Assembly (NCBI GenBank): GCA_963810775.1 | Contig: CAWEOT010000015.1 | Span: forward strand, 1-64,000 | Source: DATBVX01 sp963810775 | GTDB taxonomy: Bacteria > Pseudomonadota > Gammaproteobacteria > Steroidobacterales > Steroidobacteraceae | DNA: 64,000 bases | Reading direction: 5' to 3' | Shown: positions 44,048 through 53,856 of the stretch, one piece after another | Layout of the letters: each line of letters starts with the position of its first letter | Numbering within the stretch: the stretch's first letter is position 1 | Position numbers and translations under genes: made by a program | Notes under the pieces: generated by a model | The model's input: only the letters and a program-made list of their open reading frames with translations | What the model was told of the DNA's origin: nothing | Databases searched by the model: none

Positions 44048-46249
44048 GTGATGATCGATGGAGAAATAGGAGGCCGCCGCAGGGCGTGGGCTTGTGCCGG
44101 CGTACTGATGGTTCTCCTTTTGGGCAGCTGCGGCGAGGAGCGTTCCGGTAAACCCACCGACGCGAAATCGAACGCAGAGGAGTCGGCGCCGCGTATCAGC
44201 GCTATCTGGGCGGTTGATCCGACACGAACGGGTGCCGATGCGCCGCGCACCGGTAGATCGCTCTTCGATTTTGTCGCGACAACAGCCGTGGGTGGCAGGC
44301 GTGTTTACGACGTTCCATTTCCCTTTGCAGAACTGGTCAAGCGCCTCGCAGATCGCGCGGGCTGCGCAAGGCGCGATGCATGCGTTCAGCAGACACTCGT
44401 CCCGCTCGGACGATCGCTTCAAAGGGTCGCGGCTTCGCCGGATTTCTTCGAGCATCCACGGGTGATCGCTGCCGTGGTGGCCGGACCAGAACGCGACGAC
44501 GCGCTGCTGTTGAAGGATCGCATCTTTCTTGGGTATCAGGAAAAGGCAAACTTGATCGAGATCATCAGTTACAACGAGTCCGCCGGCCGATTCGAGTTTC
44601 AACTCGTGAAGGACTATCACGCCGGATCGGTGCCGCGCGTGGTGTATGCAAGCCGTAACGTGTGCATCGCGTGCCATCAGAACCAGGCACCCATTTTCTC
44701 GCGCCAGCAATGGGAGGAAACCAACGCCAATCCGCGCGTCGCTGCGTTGCTGGAAGCGACGCGCAAAGAGTTCTATGGCGTCGCCGTTCGCCAGGCCGTA
44801 GACGTTCCCAATTCGATCGACGCAGCGACCGACCGGGCAAATCTACTCGCGGTGTATCAGCGTATGTGGCGCGAAGGCTGCGGGGTGGACCGCGCGGGAC
44901 AGCGCTGCCGTGCAGCCGCACTGATCGCCGCATTGCAGTTTCGGATGACCGGGGGGCGTGCATTTGATACGCGTGCAGTGGCGTTCAACGATCAGCTCGT
45001 TGCCACGCTCGTGCGCAACGCGCGGAGAGTCTGGCCGGGCGGACTCGCCATTCCCAATCCGGACATCCCCAATCGCGACCCTCTTGCATACCCCGCAGGC
45101 ACGAAGGGTCTCGCGGTCGCGCACATCCCACCGCGTTTCGATCCGCTTTTGCCCCGCGCACCGCTTGAGATCTGGCCTGCCGATGAACCGCAGCTCGCAT
45201 ACCGCTTTGTGACAGGGATTGCCGGTTTTTTTTCGGAGCGCGACGCGCGCCTGCTCGATTCGGAACTCGCTAGTCTCGCATCGGTGCAGCACCGCCCGCG
45301 TTTCCGTCACGTCGCCGCTTGCGAAGTGCGAACGACGCGGACAGGTACCCGATTTCGCTGCAAGGCTTCACGCGACGGCGCAGCTCGAGCGGAGCTCGTT
45401 GGCAGCGTGGAGCGAGGAAGCGCTGCGGGATCGATTGAGTCTCTGGCAATCGGCGACGGCGAAGTCATGCGCCATCTCGATGCTCAAGACGTTCAGCGTC
45501 GGCACACGCAAAGCAGCGCGGGGCTGTCATTCGTGCCGCACAGCGGCGGGCTTCGTGCGCGCCTGGCCAACGGTAACGCCATCGAGCGAGTCGATGTGAA
45601 CTGGACGCCCGATGACACACAGTCTCCGGTAAAGGGCGAGGCAACGATTATCGAAATCACCGACTTCCAGCCGCTCGTTGACGCCGTAACCCGGCTCGCG
45701 GCGGTCGTAGGTGATTCCGCCCCACTTGCCGGTCGACCGCTTGCGAGTTCTGCGGTGCTTCCAGCACTCGAAGGCGCGCTCGGTATGAAATCCATCAATT
45801 CCTGCTGTGGCGAGGCGGCTGCGCTTCCCCCGGCGGAGGCAGATGTCGCCACCGAAAACGACACGCGGCTGATGCGCGCGGCGATCTTCGAGCGTCATTG
45901 CGGCTCGTGCCATCGCACACCGGAACCGACGCCTCCCAATTTCCTGACCGGCGATCCGCAACAAGTGGCTGCAGCACTCGATTCTTGCGCCCCGCGCATG
46001 TTCGTGCGTTTGTCGATGTGGGAGATCGAGCCGGAACATCGCATCAAGACGCCGATGCCACCGGCGCTGGCCGCACACAACGGTGAACCAGTACGCATGG
46101 AATACGGAGTGGAGGCATCGGTCGCCACCGCCCTGCGTGCTGCGGTGTCCGCGACGTTACGCGCTGAGACGGGTCATGAGCCGACGCTTGAGGAGTTCCT
46201 CGCGCCCGGCTACGAAAGTCTTCGCCCGTGCATGCCATCGCGATCTTGA
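44048..46249 (+). CDS. Di-haem cytochrome c lipoprotein
   Basis: 733 residues. The N-terminus has a membrane-type signal ending in a lipobox (VLLLGSC, Cys near residue 28), so it is probably lipid-anchored. Two haem c sites: NVCIACHQNQAPIFSRQQW near residue 205 and RHCGSCHRTPEP near 617. Other segments include RIFLGYQEKANLIEI-like text and TPMPPALAAHNGEPV. It is probably attached to the periplasmic face of a membrane. Together with the neighbouring genes it would form an envelope electron-transfer or oxidation module. No family name can be given with confidence. Confidence 0.75.
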   Translation: MMIDGEIGGRRRAWACAGVLMVLLLGSCGEERSGKPTDAKSNAEESAPRISAIWAVDPTRTGADAPRTGRSLFDFVATTAVGGRRVYDVPFPFAELVKRLADRAGCARRDACVQQTLVPLGRSLQRVAASPDFFEHPRVIAAVVAGPERDDALLLKDRIFLGYQEKANLIEIISYNESAGRFEFQLVKDYHAGSVPRVVYASRNVCIACHQNQAPIFSRQQWEETNANPRVAALLEATRKEFYGVAVRQAVDVPNSIDAATDRANLLAVYQRMWREGCGVDRAGQRCRAAALIAALQFRMTGGRAFDTRAVAFNDQLVATLVRNARRVWPGGLAIPNPDIPNRDPLAYPAGTKGLAVAHIPPRFDPLLPRAPLEIWPADEPQLAYRFVTGIAGFFSERDARLLDSELASLASVQHRPRFRHVAACEVRTTRTGTRFRCKASRDGAARAELVGSVERGSAAGSIESLAIGDGEVMRHLDAQDVQRRHTQSSAGLSFVPHSGGLRARLANGNAIERVDVNWTPDDTQSPVKGEATIIEITDFQPLVDAVTRLAAVVGDSAPLAGRPLASSAVLPALEGALGMKSINSCCGEAAALPPAEADVATENDTRLMRAAIFERHCGSCHRTPEPTPPNFLTGDPQQVAAALDSCAPRMFVRLSMWEIEPEHRIKTPMPPALAAHNGEPVRMEYGVEASVATALRAAVSATLRAETGHEPTLEEFLAPGYESLRPCMPSRS

Positions 46250-46268
46250 GGGAGTTCACGGAGGTACG

Positions 46269-47792
46269 GTGATCGAGAACACAACACACCGACCGTCGGC
46301 GCTGGCGCAGTTATTCGCTCGGCGGTGGGTACGCGCGCTGGCCGCGCTGCTGACGATCGCAGCGCTTTTGTTCATTGCGTTTGGCCTTTACGCGTGGCAA
46401 CGATTCACGAGCGACAGGCCGATGGTCTATGACGATATCGAGGAACATTTCAAGTACGGATCGACTGGTGGCGAGCGCGAATCAGGCTTCCCATACTGGA
46501 TCTTCCAGGCGATGCCGCAGGTCTGCGCGCACCTGGTCCCGGGCCGAGGCTATGCATCCTTCGGATTCGTCTTCGAACCAGACCGCGATCTGCCGATTGG
46601 CATGTCGAAGCGCAATCACATGGGCATCGAGCGCACGTTCCTCAATTGCGCGGTCTGCCACGTTGGCAGTGTTCGCGACGCTGCTACGGCGCGTCCACAC
46701 ATCTACCTCGGTATGCCCGCGAATACCTTCAATCTGTTGGCTTTTCAGAACTTCATCTTTGCGTGCGGCAAGGATCCCAAGTTCAGCAAGGAGTTCCTTG
46801 TGCCTGAGGTGGCACGTCTCCTCGAAGTGCGCGGCGAGAAGCTGGGGCTGCTTGACCGCTACCTCGTCTATCCCGTTGCGATCTGGCTGATGCGTGAACG
46901 TCTGCTGATGCTGTCCGGCCGATTTGCCTGGGTCGATGCGCAGTCCGAGTGGGGGCCAGGGCGGGTCGACACCTTCAACGCCGCCAAGGTGTTGTTCAAC
47001 ATACCGGTCCACGCGCTGCCCGAACGTGAGCTCAACGCGGCGGCCGATTTTCCATCGATCTGGAACCAGGCACCTCGCCAGGGCATGCAGCTTCACTGGG
47101 ACGGCAACAACACGTCCGTTGAGGAACGCAACAAGAGCGCTGCCTTCGGTACTGGCACAACGCCTCCGACGCTCGACCGGGCGGCGGTCGGCAGAATTGA
47201 GGACTGGCTGCTCAAGAAGGAGCAGCCCACCTATCCCTATCCCATCGATGCCGTAAAGGCCGGGCGCGGCGCAGCCATATATAAGGAGTACTGCGCGGCG
47301 TGTCACGGCGCCGGGCCGAAGGATTTTTCCGGTGAATACGTTGGCAAGGTCACTCCCTGGGAGGAGATCCGCAGCGATCGCCATCGGCTCGACTCCTACA
47401 CGTATGATCTGGCGGTCAACCAGGCGACCCTGTACGCCGGCTACGATTGGCGCTTCACGCATTTTCGCAAGACTTTCGGCTACGCCAACATGCCGCTCGA
47501 CGGTGTGTGGTTACGTGCGCCTTATCTTCACAACGGCTCGGTGCCCACTTTGCGCGATCTCCTCGAGCCAGCGGCGATGCGTCCGCCGACATTTTATCGC
47601 GGCGACGATATGTACGACCCCGCTAGACTGGGCTTCCGCTCAACGGTCCCCGAAGAGGGCGACCGAAAGTTTTTCCGGTTCGATGTCACCCTGCCCGGAA
47701 ATTCCAACGCTGGTCACGAAGGCAAGCGTTATGGCACAGAGCTCACTGCGGACGCCAAGGATGCACTCGTCGAGTTCCTCAAGAACTTCTAG
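46269..47792 (+). CDS. Di-haem c-type cytochrome, membrane-anchored (paralogue 1)
   Basis: 507 residues. A membrane anchor (ALAALLTIAALLFIAFGLYA) near residue 20 is followed by the family opening DDIEEHFKYGSTGGERESGF PYWIF-like text. Haem sites are NCAVCHVGSV near residue 127 and YCAACHGAGP near 341. The C-terminal signature VWLRAPYLHNGSVPTLRDLL resembles di-haem cytochrome c peroxidases and RoxA. GTG 46269 has GGAGG directly ahead. It is clearly a paralogue of the next gene (same anchor, same order of motifs). Confidence 0.8.
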   Translation: MIENTTHRPSALAQLFARRWVRALAALLTIAALLFIAFGLYAWQRFTSDRPMVYDDIEEHFKYGSTGGERESGFPYWIFQAMPQVCAHLVPGRGYASFGFVFEPDRDLPIGMSKRNHMGIERTFLNCAVCHVGSVRDAATARPHIYLGMPANTFNLLAFQNFIFACGKDPKFSKEFLVPEVARLLEVRGEKLGLLDRYLVYPVAIWLMRERLLMLSGRFAWVDAQSEWGPGRVDTFNAAKVLFNIPVHALPERELNAAADFPSIWNQAPRQGMQLHWDGNNTSVEERNKSAAFGTGTTPPTLDRAAVGRIEDWLLKKEQPTYPYPIDAVKAGRGAAIYKEYCAACHGAGPKDFSGEYVGKVTPWEEIRSDRHRLDSYTYDLAVNQATLYAGYDWRFTHFRKTFGYANMPLDGVWLRAPYLHNGSVPTLRDLLEPAAMRPPTFYRGDDMYDPARLGFRSTVPEEGDRKFFRFDVTLPGNSNAGHEGKRYGTELTADAKDALVEFLKNF

Positions 47793-47818
47793 TTGACCCG
47801 AGCGTTGGGAGAAAGACT

Positions 47819-49291
47819 TTGAACCTCAAGACTGAGCGCATAGGCGCGAAAGGGCGAAAGCTCCTGTGGGTGCTTGCGGTGTTGCTGGTGCTCGGTGCCG
47901 TCGGTGGGTCTTTTACCTGGTACAAGTTCTTTCGCGAGGAGCCGCAGGCGGATTGGATCACCGGTGACCCGGAGATGCGCTTCAAGTACGGCTCGATCGG
48001 CGCTGAGCGCGACGCCGGGATTCCGTATTGGATTTTTTATGTGCTCCCGCGGATGTTTCCCGAAAAATTGCCCGGTCCTGGAGGATTTGCCTCATTCGGT
48101 GTGTCGTGGGAGCAGGGGCAGGAGCTGCCAATCGGTTTCACGAAAAAGGTGGTCGGTTTTCCGCGCGTCGCGAACAACTGCGCGACGTGCCACACTACGA
48201 ACTACCGCCTGCGCGACAACGAGAATCCCGTATTCGTCACCGCCGGGCCCGGGCATACGCTGAATCTCGAGGCGGTATTTCGCTTTCTCGTCGATTGCGC
48301 CAAAGATCCGCGCTTCAATCCGGACAACATCATGCACGAGATCAATCTCGTGACGGACCTGTCATGGGTCGACCGGATCATCTACCGCTTCGTGCTGATC
48401 CCCATCACGAAAAAGCGCCTGCGCGAACGCGAGACACAGTTCGCCTGGATCTATCGCAAGGACTTTCCTGAGTGGGGCCGCGGCCGCGATGACGCCATGA
48501 ATCTTACCAAGTACTTCATGATCCACGTGCCGATGGACGATAGCGTTGGCCCGACGGATATTCCGTCGATCTGGAATCTTAAGAAATACGCCCGGGAAGA
48601 AACGACGCTTAATTGGGCCGGCGATAGTCACGATGCTTATTCCGTGATCATTGACTCCGCGCTGGGCCTTCTGGGCGCCGCGCCCAAGAACAAGGAGGAG
48701 TTCCTGGGTGAAGTGAAGTGGTTGCAGGGTTACCTATCGGCCAAGAGTCCGCCGAAGTTTCCCTTACAAATCGATGCGGCAAAGGCAGCAAAGGGGAACG
48801 CAGTGTTCGAGCAGAACTGCGCAGGCTGCCACGCGAGCGAGCGCACGGGCACACGCCTGCGCCTCGATGAAGTCGGTACGGACAAAGAACGCATAGGCAC
48901 TTGGGGCAAGGACAACGCGATTGCTGCCAACAAAGCCGTGCGTAGTTTCGGAATTGAGCGTAAGGGCCTCGTCGAGGAGCCGCTCATCGGCTACAACGCC
49001 GTGTACCTGGACGGGATCTGGCTGCGAGCACCTTACCTGCACAATGGATCAGTACCCAGCCTGCGCGATTTGCTCAAGTCGCCTGAGGAACGGCCAAAGG
49101 TGTTCTGGCGCGGCTACGATCTCTACGACGCGGAGAACGTAGGCTTCGTTTCGCAGGGACCTGAGGCCGAGCGTATTGGAACACGACACGATACATCTGA
49201 GCGCGCCGGCGGCAATCAGGGCCACGTGTTCGGAACAGCCTTGCCGGAAGCCGAGAAGGACGCGCTCGTCGAATACCTGAAGACGCTGTAG
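47819..49291 (+). CDS. Di-haem c-type cytochrome, membrane-anchored (paralogue 2)
   Basis: 490 residues. Membrane anchor LLWVLAVLLVLGAVGGSFTW, then FKYGSIGAERDAGIPYWIFY, NCATCHTTNY near residue 120, and NCAGCHASER near 333. IWLRAPYLHNGSVPSLRDLL near 400 is the shared C-terminal signature. The start is TTG 47819 with GGGAGAAAG before it. It follows its paralogue by 26 bases and is the last gene of the cluster. Likely a periplasmic peroxidase or oxygenase of the RoxA-like superfamily. Which substrate it oxidises is unknown. Confidence 0.8.
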   Translation: MNLKTERIGAKGRKLLWVLAVLLVLGAVGGSFTWYKFFREEPQADWITGDPEMRFKYGSIGAERDAGIPYWIFYVLPRMFPEKLPGPGGFASFGVSWEQGQELPIGFTKKVVGFPRVANNCATCHTTNYRLRDNENPVFVTAGPGHTLNLEAVFRFLVDCAKDPRFNPDNIMHEINLVTDLSWVDRIIYRFVLIPITKKRLRERETQFAWIYRKDFPEWGRGRDDAMNLTKYFMIHVPMDDSVGPTDIPSIWNLKKYAREETTLNWAGDSHDAYSVIIDSALGLLGAAPKNKEEFLGEVKWLQGYLSAKSPPKFPLQIDAAKAAKGNAVFEQNCAGCHASERTGTRLRLDEVGTDKERIGTWGKDNAIAANKAVRSFGIERKGLVEEPLIGYNAVYLDGIWLRAPYLHNGSVPSLRDLLKSPEERPKVFWRGYDLYDAENVGFVSQGPEAERIGTRHDTSERAGGNQGHVFGTALPEAEKDALVEYLKTL

Positions 49292-49329
49292 TCAACACAG
49301 CCAAGGTTGCGGCTCGCGTTCTGTGGGCG

Positions 49330-51522
49330 TCATTTGAACCACGCATCGACGTTCTCGTCCGCCAGCGCGCGCTGCGTGATGTAGTAGCCGATCTCGCGAT
49401 ACGCCTCGAACTGCTCTTCGGCGAAAAACTGATCCGCCGTGCTCTCGTTCGGGAACAGAATGTTGCGCGCCGCATAGCCGTACACATCGAGCGGCAGATC
49501 GACGATGAGGCTGCTCTTCAAAACGACCAACGTTCCCGCGTGAGCCGCCGAATATTGGATCTTGCCGACGACATAGCCGTGCTTTGAGATCTGCAGCTTC
49601 GCGCCCGGCAGCCCGATCGCCTCGGCATCCGATCCAGGCCTGAGCTCCGCCATCGCCGGCCCGCGAAAATCCACGTAGACACCGAAATCCGCGCGCACCC
49701 GCTCGATCACGTTTGCCAGATCGCCGAGTGAATATTCGGGATCCGCGCTGCCGAGCGACAGCACGATGGTGTCGATGCCCCGGCGTATGAGCTCGTATAT
49801 GCCCGTGTTGTCGAAATGGCCACCGTCGGTGAGCTCTAGAAACATTGCGCCGCGGTGCAGGCCCGAACCGAGCAGGCCCTGGCGCAGCCCCGGGTGCAGC
49901 AGATTGGGCCACGCGTACTTAAGGGGCCATTCGGTGATGCGACGCAGCCGCGGATTGCGTACCCAGTAGCCGAGCCGGATGTTGAACAGCGCCAGCATGA
50001 ACGAGACGAACATGTCGCGCGAAACGCCGCGCCCACCGACCGCGGCGTTCGGATTGAGTGCGGCGCCCGAGATTGCGATGGCAGTGGCGAGCGACATCTT
50101 CCCCGAGCAGAAATCGCAAGTCTCGTGCCAGCCGATCGCGTCCCCGCCGCAGTACAGATGTGACATGACGAAGTTGTCGCCACCGCGATTGCGATAGCGG
50201 GCGTACTCGGGTATCGGGCAGCACCACGTGCGCGTTGATGAGGTGGTAGGGTCCGAGGTCGTCGGGCGTGCTCACCTGCGAGAGGAACGTTACATCGGCA
50301 GTGTTGGAGGGGCGCCAGGCGTTCCCCTCCACCGTGGTCTCATCGGGCATGAATGCTTCCATCAGCCGATCGCGGTACATGCGGCCGATGCCGAACATGT
50401 TCGTGTTGATGAACAGCCCGAACACGACGAAGAAGCCGAGTGCGTACCACGCGGCACCTGGAATGCCGAACACTTTTGACTGCGACCGCGTAGGCGCCGA
50501 GGAGCAGCGCATAGATGAGGGCAACGGCCGTTATCACCACGCGCACCTCGGCGGAAATCCGCCAGGCCTTTACCGTCGGTCGCTGCTGCCGGTAGAACTC
50601 GTACACCACGCCAACCATGCCCACGACCGAGCTCACCGACAGCGATCCGGCAAGTACGGCACGGTCGAGCACCGCGTAGATGTATTGGACCGAGCCGCAG
50701 ACGACGAGGACGAGCAAGAACGTAAACACGTATCCCAGCGTCACTTGCGCGGTCGTGCGCATGCGATACAGCGCATTCGAGCTGGGCACAAAGAGCGGGA
50801 ACGCCCAGGTGAGGATTCCGAACAGCAGGGCGAGCCCGAACGCAACGAGTGCAACGGTCGACGCGGGCCAGAACGGCCCGGTGCTTTGAAGCCAGTCCGG
50901 CAATGCGCGAAACACGCTGGTGAGCGGGCCCGTGTCTGACCACAGGTGCAACAGCGCGAGATCGAGCGCCAGGAGGCCGGCAAAATAGACGCTGAAACAC
51001 ACGACCACGTTGCGCAGCACACTGGCGAGCAGCGCCGTGAGGTTCAAGTGCCTGGCTGGCGTCAGGTAGCGTCCATGCTGGCGGATGTACGACAGCATGT
51101 CGGCGTCGGCTTCGGTGCCCTTCCTGTCTCTGTCGCTAACGCCCTCGGTGGCGTTCGCGCGCGCCGCGCGGTACTTCTGTCCCAGCGGAAACAGCGGCGA
51201 CTTTTTCGCCACGCGCTGGACATAGATTGAACCAAGTGAGCAGGGCTCCGGCATAGCCGCCGCCCGAAACCGTAGATATATAGTCGATCTGATTCAGGCG
51301 ACCTGCGCCGTGGAGAGCCTGCAGCACGCCGATCGCGAAGGAGGCCGAACGCACGCCACCGCCCGAGAGCGCGAGACCCACGTATCGCACCGGATCGGTC
51401 TCGTCTTTGCGCCGGGTGCGCTGCTCCGCAATGCAGGCCTTTTCCCTGGTGAACACCTCGCCGAAGTCCGGTGCAGTCTTGCCCGTCGGGGAGGAGGTCC
51501 CTGGGGATGAGACCGTAGTCAT
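49330..51522 (-). pseudogene. Patatin-like phospholipase with membrane region, three frameshifts
   Basis: N-terminal catalytic half (from 51522): the oxyanion motif LALSGGGVRSASFAIGVLQA, and STVSGGGYAGALL around the GxSxG serine. After a shift near 51235 comes a membrane part (LNLTALLASVLRNVVVCFSV, then FLLVLVVCGSVQYIYAVLDR, then ALIYALLLGAYAV). After a shift near 50475 the text continues as YALGFFVVFGLFINTNMFGI, and after one near 50212 as SHLYCGGDAIGWHETCD. The second catalytic half has FLELTDGGHFDNTGIYELIR with the Asp-Gly-Gly triad residue. The whole would be about 730 residues. All fragments align as one protein, so it is either a recent pseudogene or the indels are sequencing errors. 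Confidence 0.75.
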
Positions 51523-51588
51523 GTGAGCACCGCCGTTAGAAGAAGTCAAAGATCTTCGGGGACTTCCAGTTGCAACGCGCGAGACACT

Positions 51589-52845
51589 TCACTGCGTCAG
51601 CCGCGCAAGCATCGCGTCTTTTTCCGCTCTGACGACGGGATGGTAGCAGTCCGCCGGCTGTGCACCCAGATGCCCGATGCAGGCGTTGCAGTCGACGCAC
51701 CGGGGCCCAGGTTCATTGTCTCGCATATGGCGATACAGAAGCGGATCGGCAATGAAGGCGCGGCCGGCGGAAACGATGTCGCATCGGCCTTGCCGGATCG
51801 CTGCTTCCATGGCCTCGCGCGTGAGAAATCCGCCGACGCAGATCACGGGAATGGACAACCTCCGTTTGAACTCTTGCGTATAGGGCAGGTTGAAACCTTC
51901 GCGCCGGATCCAGATCAGATTGAACACGAATGCGAGAAGCGGCCAGAACAACCGGAAGAGCCATCGGCGGACGAACGGCAGATGGCTCATGCTTCCCTGC
52001 ACCATGTTGCGCAAACAGCGACCGAAAGTCCCTCGCACCATGGGAAAGCCGGATTCGTAATGTCCGACGGATACCTCGATCGCGTCGACGCCTTCCCGTT
52101 CCATGATCGCGGCGATCTCCACGAGCTCGTGCGTTTTCAAGCCGGGCCGGAAGGGCAAGTAGTCGGAGCCGTTCATCTTGATGATGATCGGGAAGGCGGG
52201 ACCGACTCGCGATCGAATGGTGCGGAAAACGTCGCGCAGCATCTTGACGCGTGATTCAAATGAGCCGCCGTATGCATCCGTTCGCCGATTGGTGTACGGC
52301 GTAAGAAACTGGCTCATCAGATAGCCGTTTGCGGCGTGAATCTGCACTCCGTCGAAGCCGGCCTTCTTGCAACGCTCGGCGGCGTCCGCGTATCGCTCCA
52401 CGATGCGCTGAATCTCGGCCAACGTGAGCGGGCGCGGGCGCGTCCCGGTCACGAGCTCTGTCACGCCGGATGCGGACACCGCTTCCGACAAGCCGGCAAA
52501 GCGCGGCACAACTTGCCGCCCGCAATGGTTGAGTTGCGCGAACATCCTTGAACCGTGCGCGTGCACGGCAGCGACGAGCTGTGCCAGGCCCGGAATCTTG
52601 TCATCGTCATCCGCGCCCACTTGAAAGGGTGCCGATTTGCCGTCGCGGCTGACGTAGATGTTGCCGGTGATGATCAACGGCGTGCCGCCCTTGGCCATCG
52701 GCAGATAGAAATCGATGAGTTCCGGCGTGACTAAGCCGTCGTTACTGGCTCGAGTCTCCGCAGTGGCGGTCTTGATCAAGCGCCCGGGAAGAGTGAGTTT
52801 GCCGATGTTGATCGGCGTAAACAGGAAACCATCGCTCACCGACAT
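51589..52845 (-). CDS. NADH:flavin oxidoreductase (old yellow enzyme family)
   Basis: 418 residues with a TIM-barrel FMN fold. TPINIGKLTLPGRLIKTATA at the start is the usual N-terminus. QLNHCGRQV near 108, GFDGVQIHAANGYLMSQFLT near 180 and DAYGGSFESR near 210 (YGGS..R signature) are all OYE features. The FMN-phosphate region VICVGGFLT is near 330. A C-terminal cysteine set (RCVDCNACIG) could bind an iron-sulfur cluster or be structural. It would reduce an activated C=C bond (enone, dienoyl-CoA or similar). The start at 52845 is preceded by CGGGAG. Confidence 0.85.
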   Translation of the reverse strand: MSVSDGFLFTPINIGKLTLPGRLIKTATAETRASNDGLVTPELIDFYLPMAKGGTPLIITGNIYVSRDGKSAPFQVGADDDDKIPGLAQLVAAVHAHGSRMFAQLNHCGRQVVPRFAGLSEAVSASGVTELVTGTRPRPLTLAEIQRIVERYADAAERCKKAGFDGVQIHAANGYLMSQFLTPYTNRRTDAYGGSFESRVKMLRDVFRTIRSRVGPAFPIIIKMNGSDYLPFRPGLKTHELVEIAAIMEREGVDAIEVSVGHYESGFPMVRGTFGRCLRNMVQGSMSHLPFVRRWLFRLFWPLLAFVFNLIWIRREGFNLPYTQEFKRRLSIPVICVGGFLTREAMEAAIRQGRCDIVSAGRAFIADPLLYRHMRDNEPGPRCVDCNACIGHLGAQPADCYHPVVRAEKDAMLARLTQ

Positions 52846-53093
52846 GTCGAACTCCCGCAGGATGTGCCGAGACCAACGCAACAAAGCCTAGCGGCCTATT
52901 AATAAGAATAGCGAGAAATGCAGTGCGTCATTCCCGGGCTTATTGAAATACCACTGGCGAGACGAGTAATGATTGTTGGCAGCTGCGCCCGCTCTTACGA
53001 GGACACGCGGTCGGCCATTGGAGTCAATGGATGCGGCTAGCCTGCGCTGCTACTCGATGACGCAAGCTACGCACTTCGAGAGGATAGTGGACT

Positions 53094-53741
53094 CTACCCG
53101 GCCGACTGTCGCGCTGCCAGCGCCGTCGGATTGGGTGTGGGCTCGGCGACCTTGCGCAGCCGGTTGCGATCGGTGTGGTGAAACGGCTCGGACTGGCCGG
53201 GGATGATCAGCAGCGTGTCTTGCTCGTACGACCACGTTCCATCCGTGTGGATGTCGACCTTGATCGTGTAGCGATCCGTACGGAACGCCTGCTCGAGAAA
53301 GGGATTGGAGACGATGCCGTTGGTGAGCGAACCACGTACGGCCTCGAGCGTGAATGACTTCGCATCGGGCATTGCCTGGCCGACTGCCATCGCGGTCTGA
53401 CCCCGGGGGATCGACAGCGTCAGCAGTATCGCGCGAGTGGCGGGCTCCCACAGCCAGTAGCCGACTTGGTCATGAAAGGTCTCCGGATCGTCTGGCTTCA
53501 CGATTTGCGTGTGATAGCGCAGGCCATAGAAGAGCTGCGGCCCGTTGGTCTGAGCGTCGATCGGCTGGAGCTCGTAGCGCTCGATGAAGGGCTGATGCTC
53601 GGGACCGTCGGGCTTCGGATTCACATCCATGCCGTCGGCGCTGGTCCAGATGCCGGCCATGCCGGTGAGTGGCCCCAGGTTGGCGAGGGTATCGGAATCC
53701 GGTTCGGATTCAGTGTAGATGTCTGCGGGGTAGTGATACAT
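53094..53741 (-). CDS. Haem-binding beta-barrel (nitrobindin-like) protein
   Basis: 215 residues resembling the FABP-like/DUF1794 haem-binding family: NLGPLTGMAGIWTSADGMDV near the N-terminus, FIERYELQPIDAQTNGPQL, a strand with TFHDQVGYWLWEPATRAILL, and SFTLEAVRGSLTNGIVSNPF. The His within TFHDQVGYW is a candidate haem ligand but is not proven. No signal peptide, so cytoplasmic. The start at 53741 is chosen because the upstream extension (to 53801) is Arg-rich noise. Same strand as the old yellow enzyme gene, 249 bases upstream of it; divergent from the secreted protein at 53857. Confidence 0.75.
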   Translation of the reverse strand: MYHYPADIYTESEPDSDTLANLGPLTGMAGIWTSADGMDVNPKPDGPEHQPFIERYELQPIDAQTNGPQLFYGLRYHTQIVKPDDPETFHDQVGYWLWEPATRAILLTLSIPRGQTAMAVGQAMPDAKSFTLEAVRGSLTNGIVSNPFLEQAFRTDRYTIKVDIHTDGTWSYEQDTLLIIPGQSEPFHHTDRNRLRKVAEPTPNPTALAARQSAG

Positions 53742-53856
53742 GGTCGCTCGCCGGGTTTGGCCTCTTGATCTTGGAGCGCATGGACGCGCATTCTGCCGCA
53801 CCCGTTAGGGTCCCGCACATCGTTGCGGTGCACTAGAACACAACCAAGGGGATCAC

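Noticed and set aside
46482..47462. Minus-strand frame opposite the di-haem cytochrome paralogue
   Set aside because: It covers the region with both CxxCH motifs on the plus strand and has no motif of its own.
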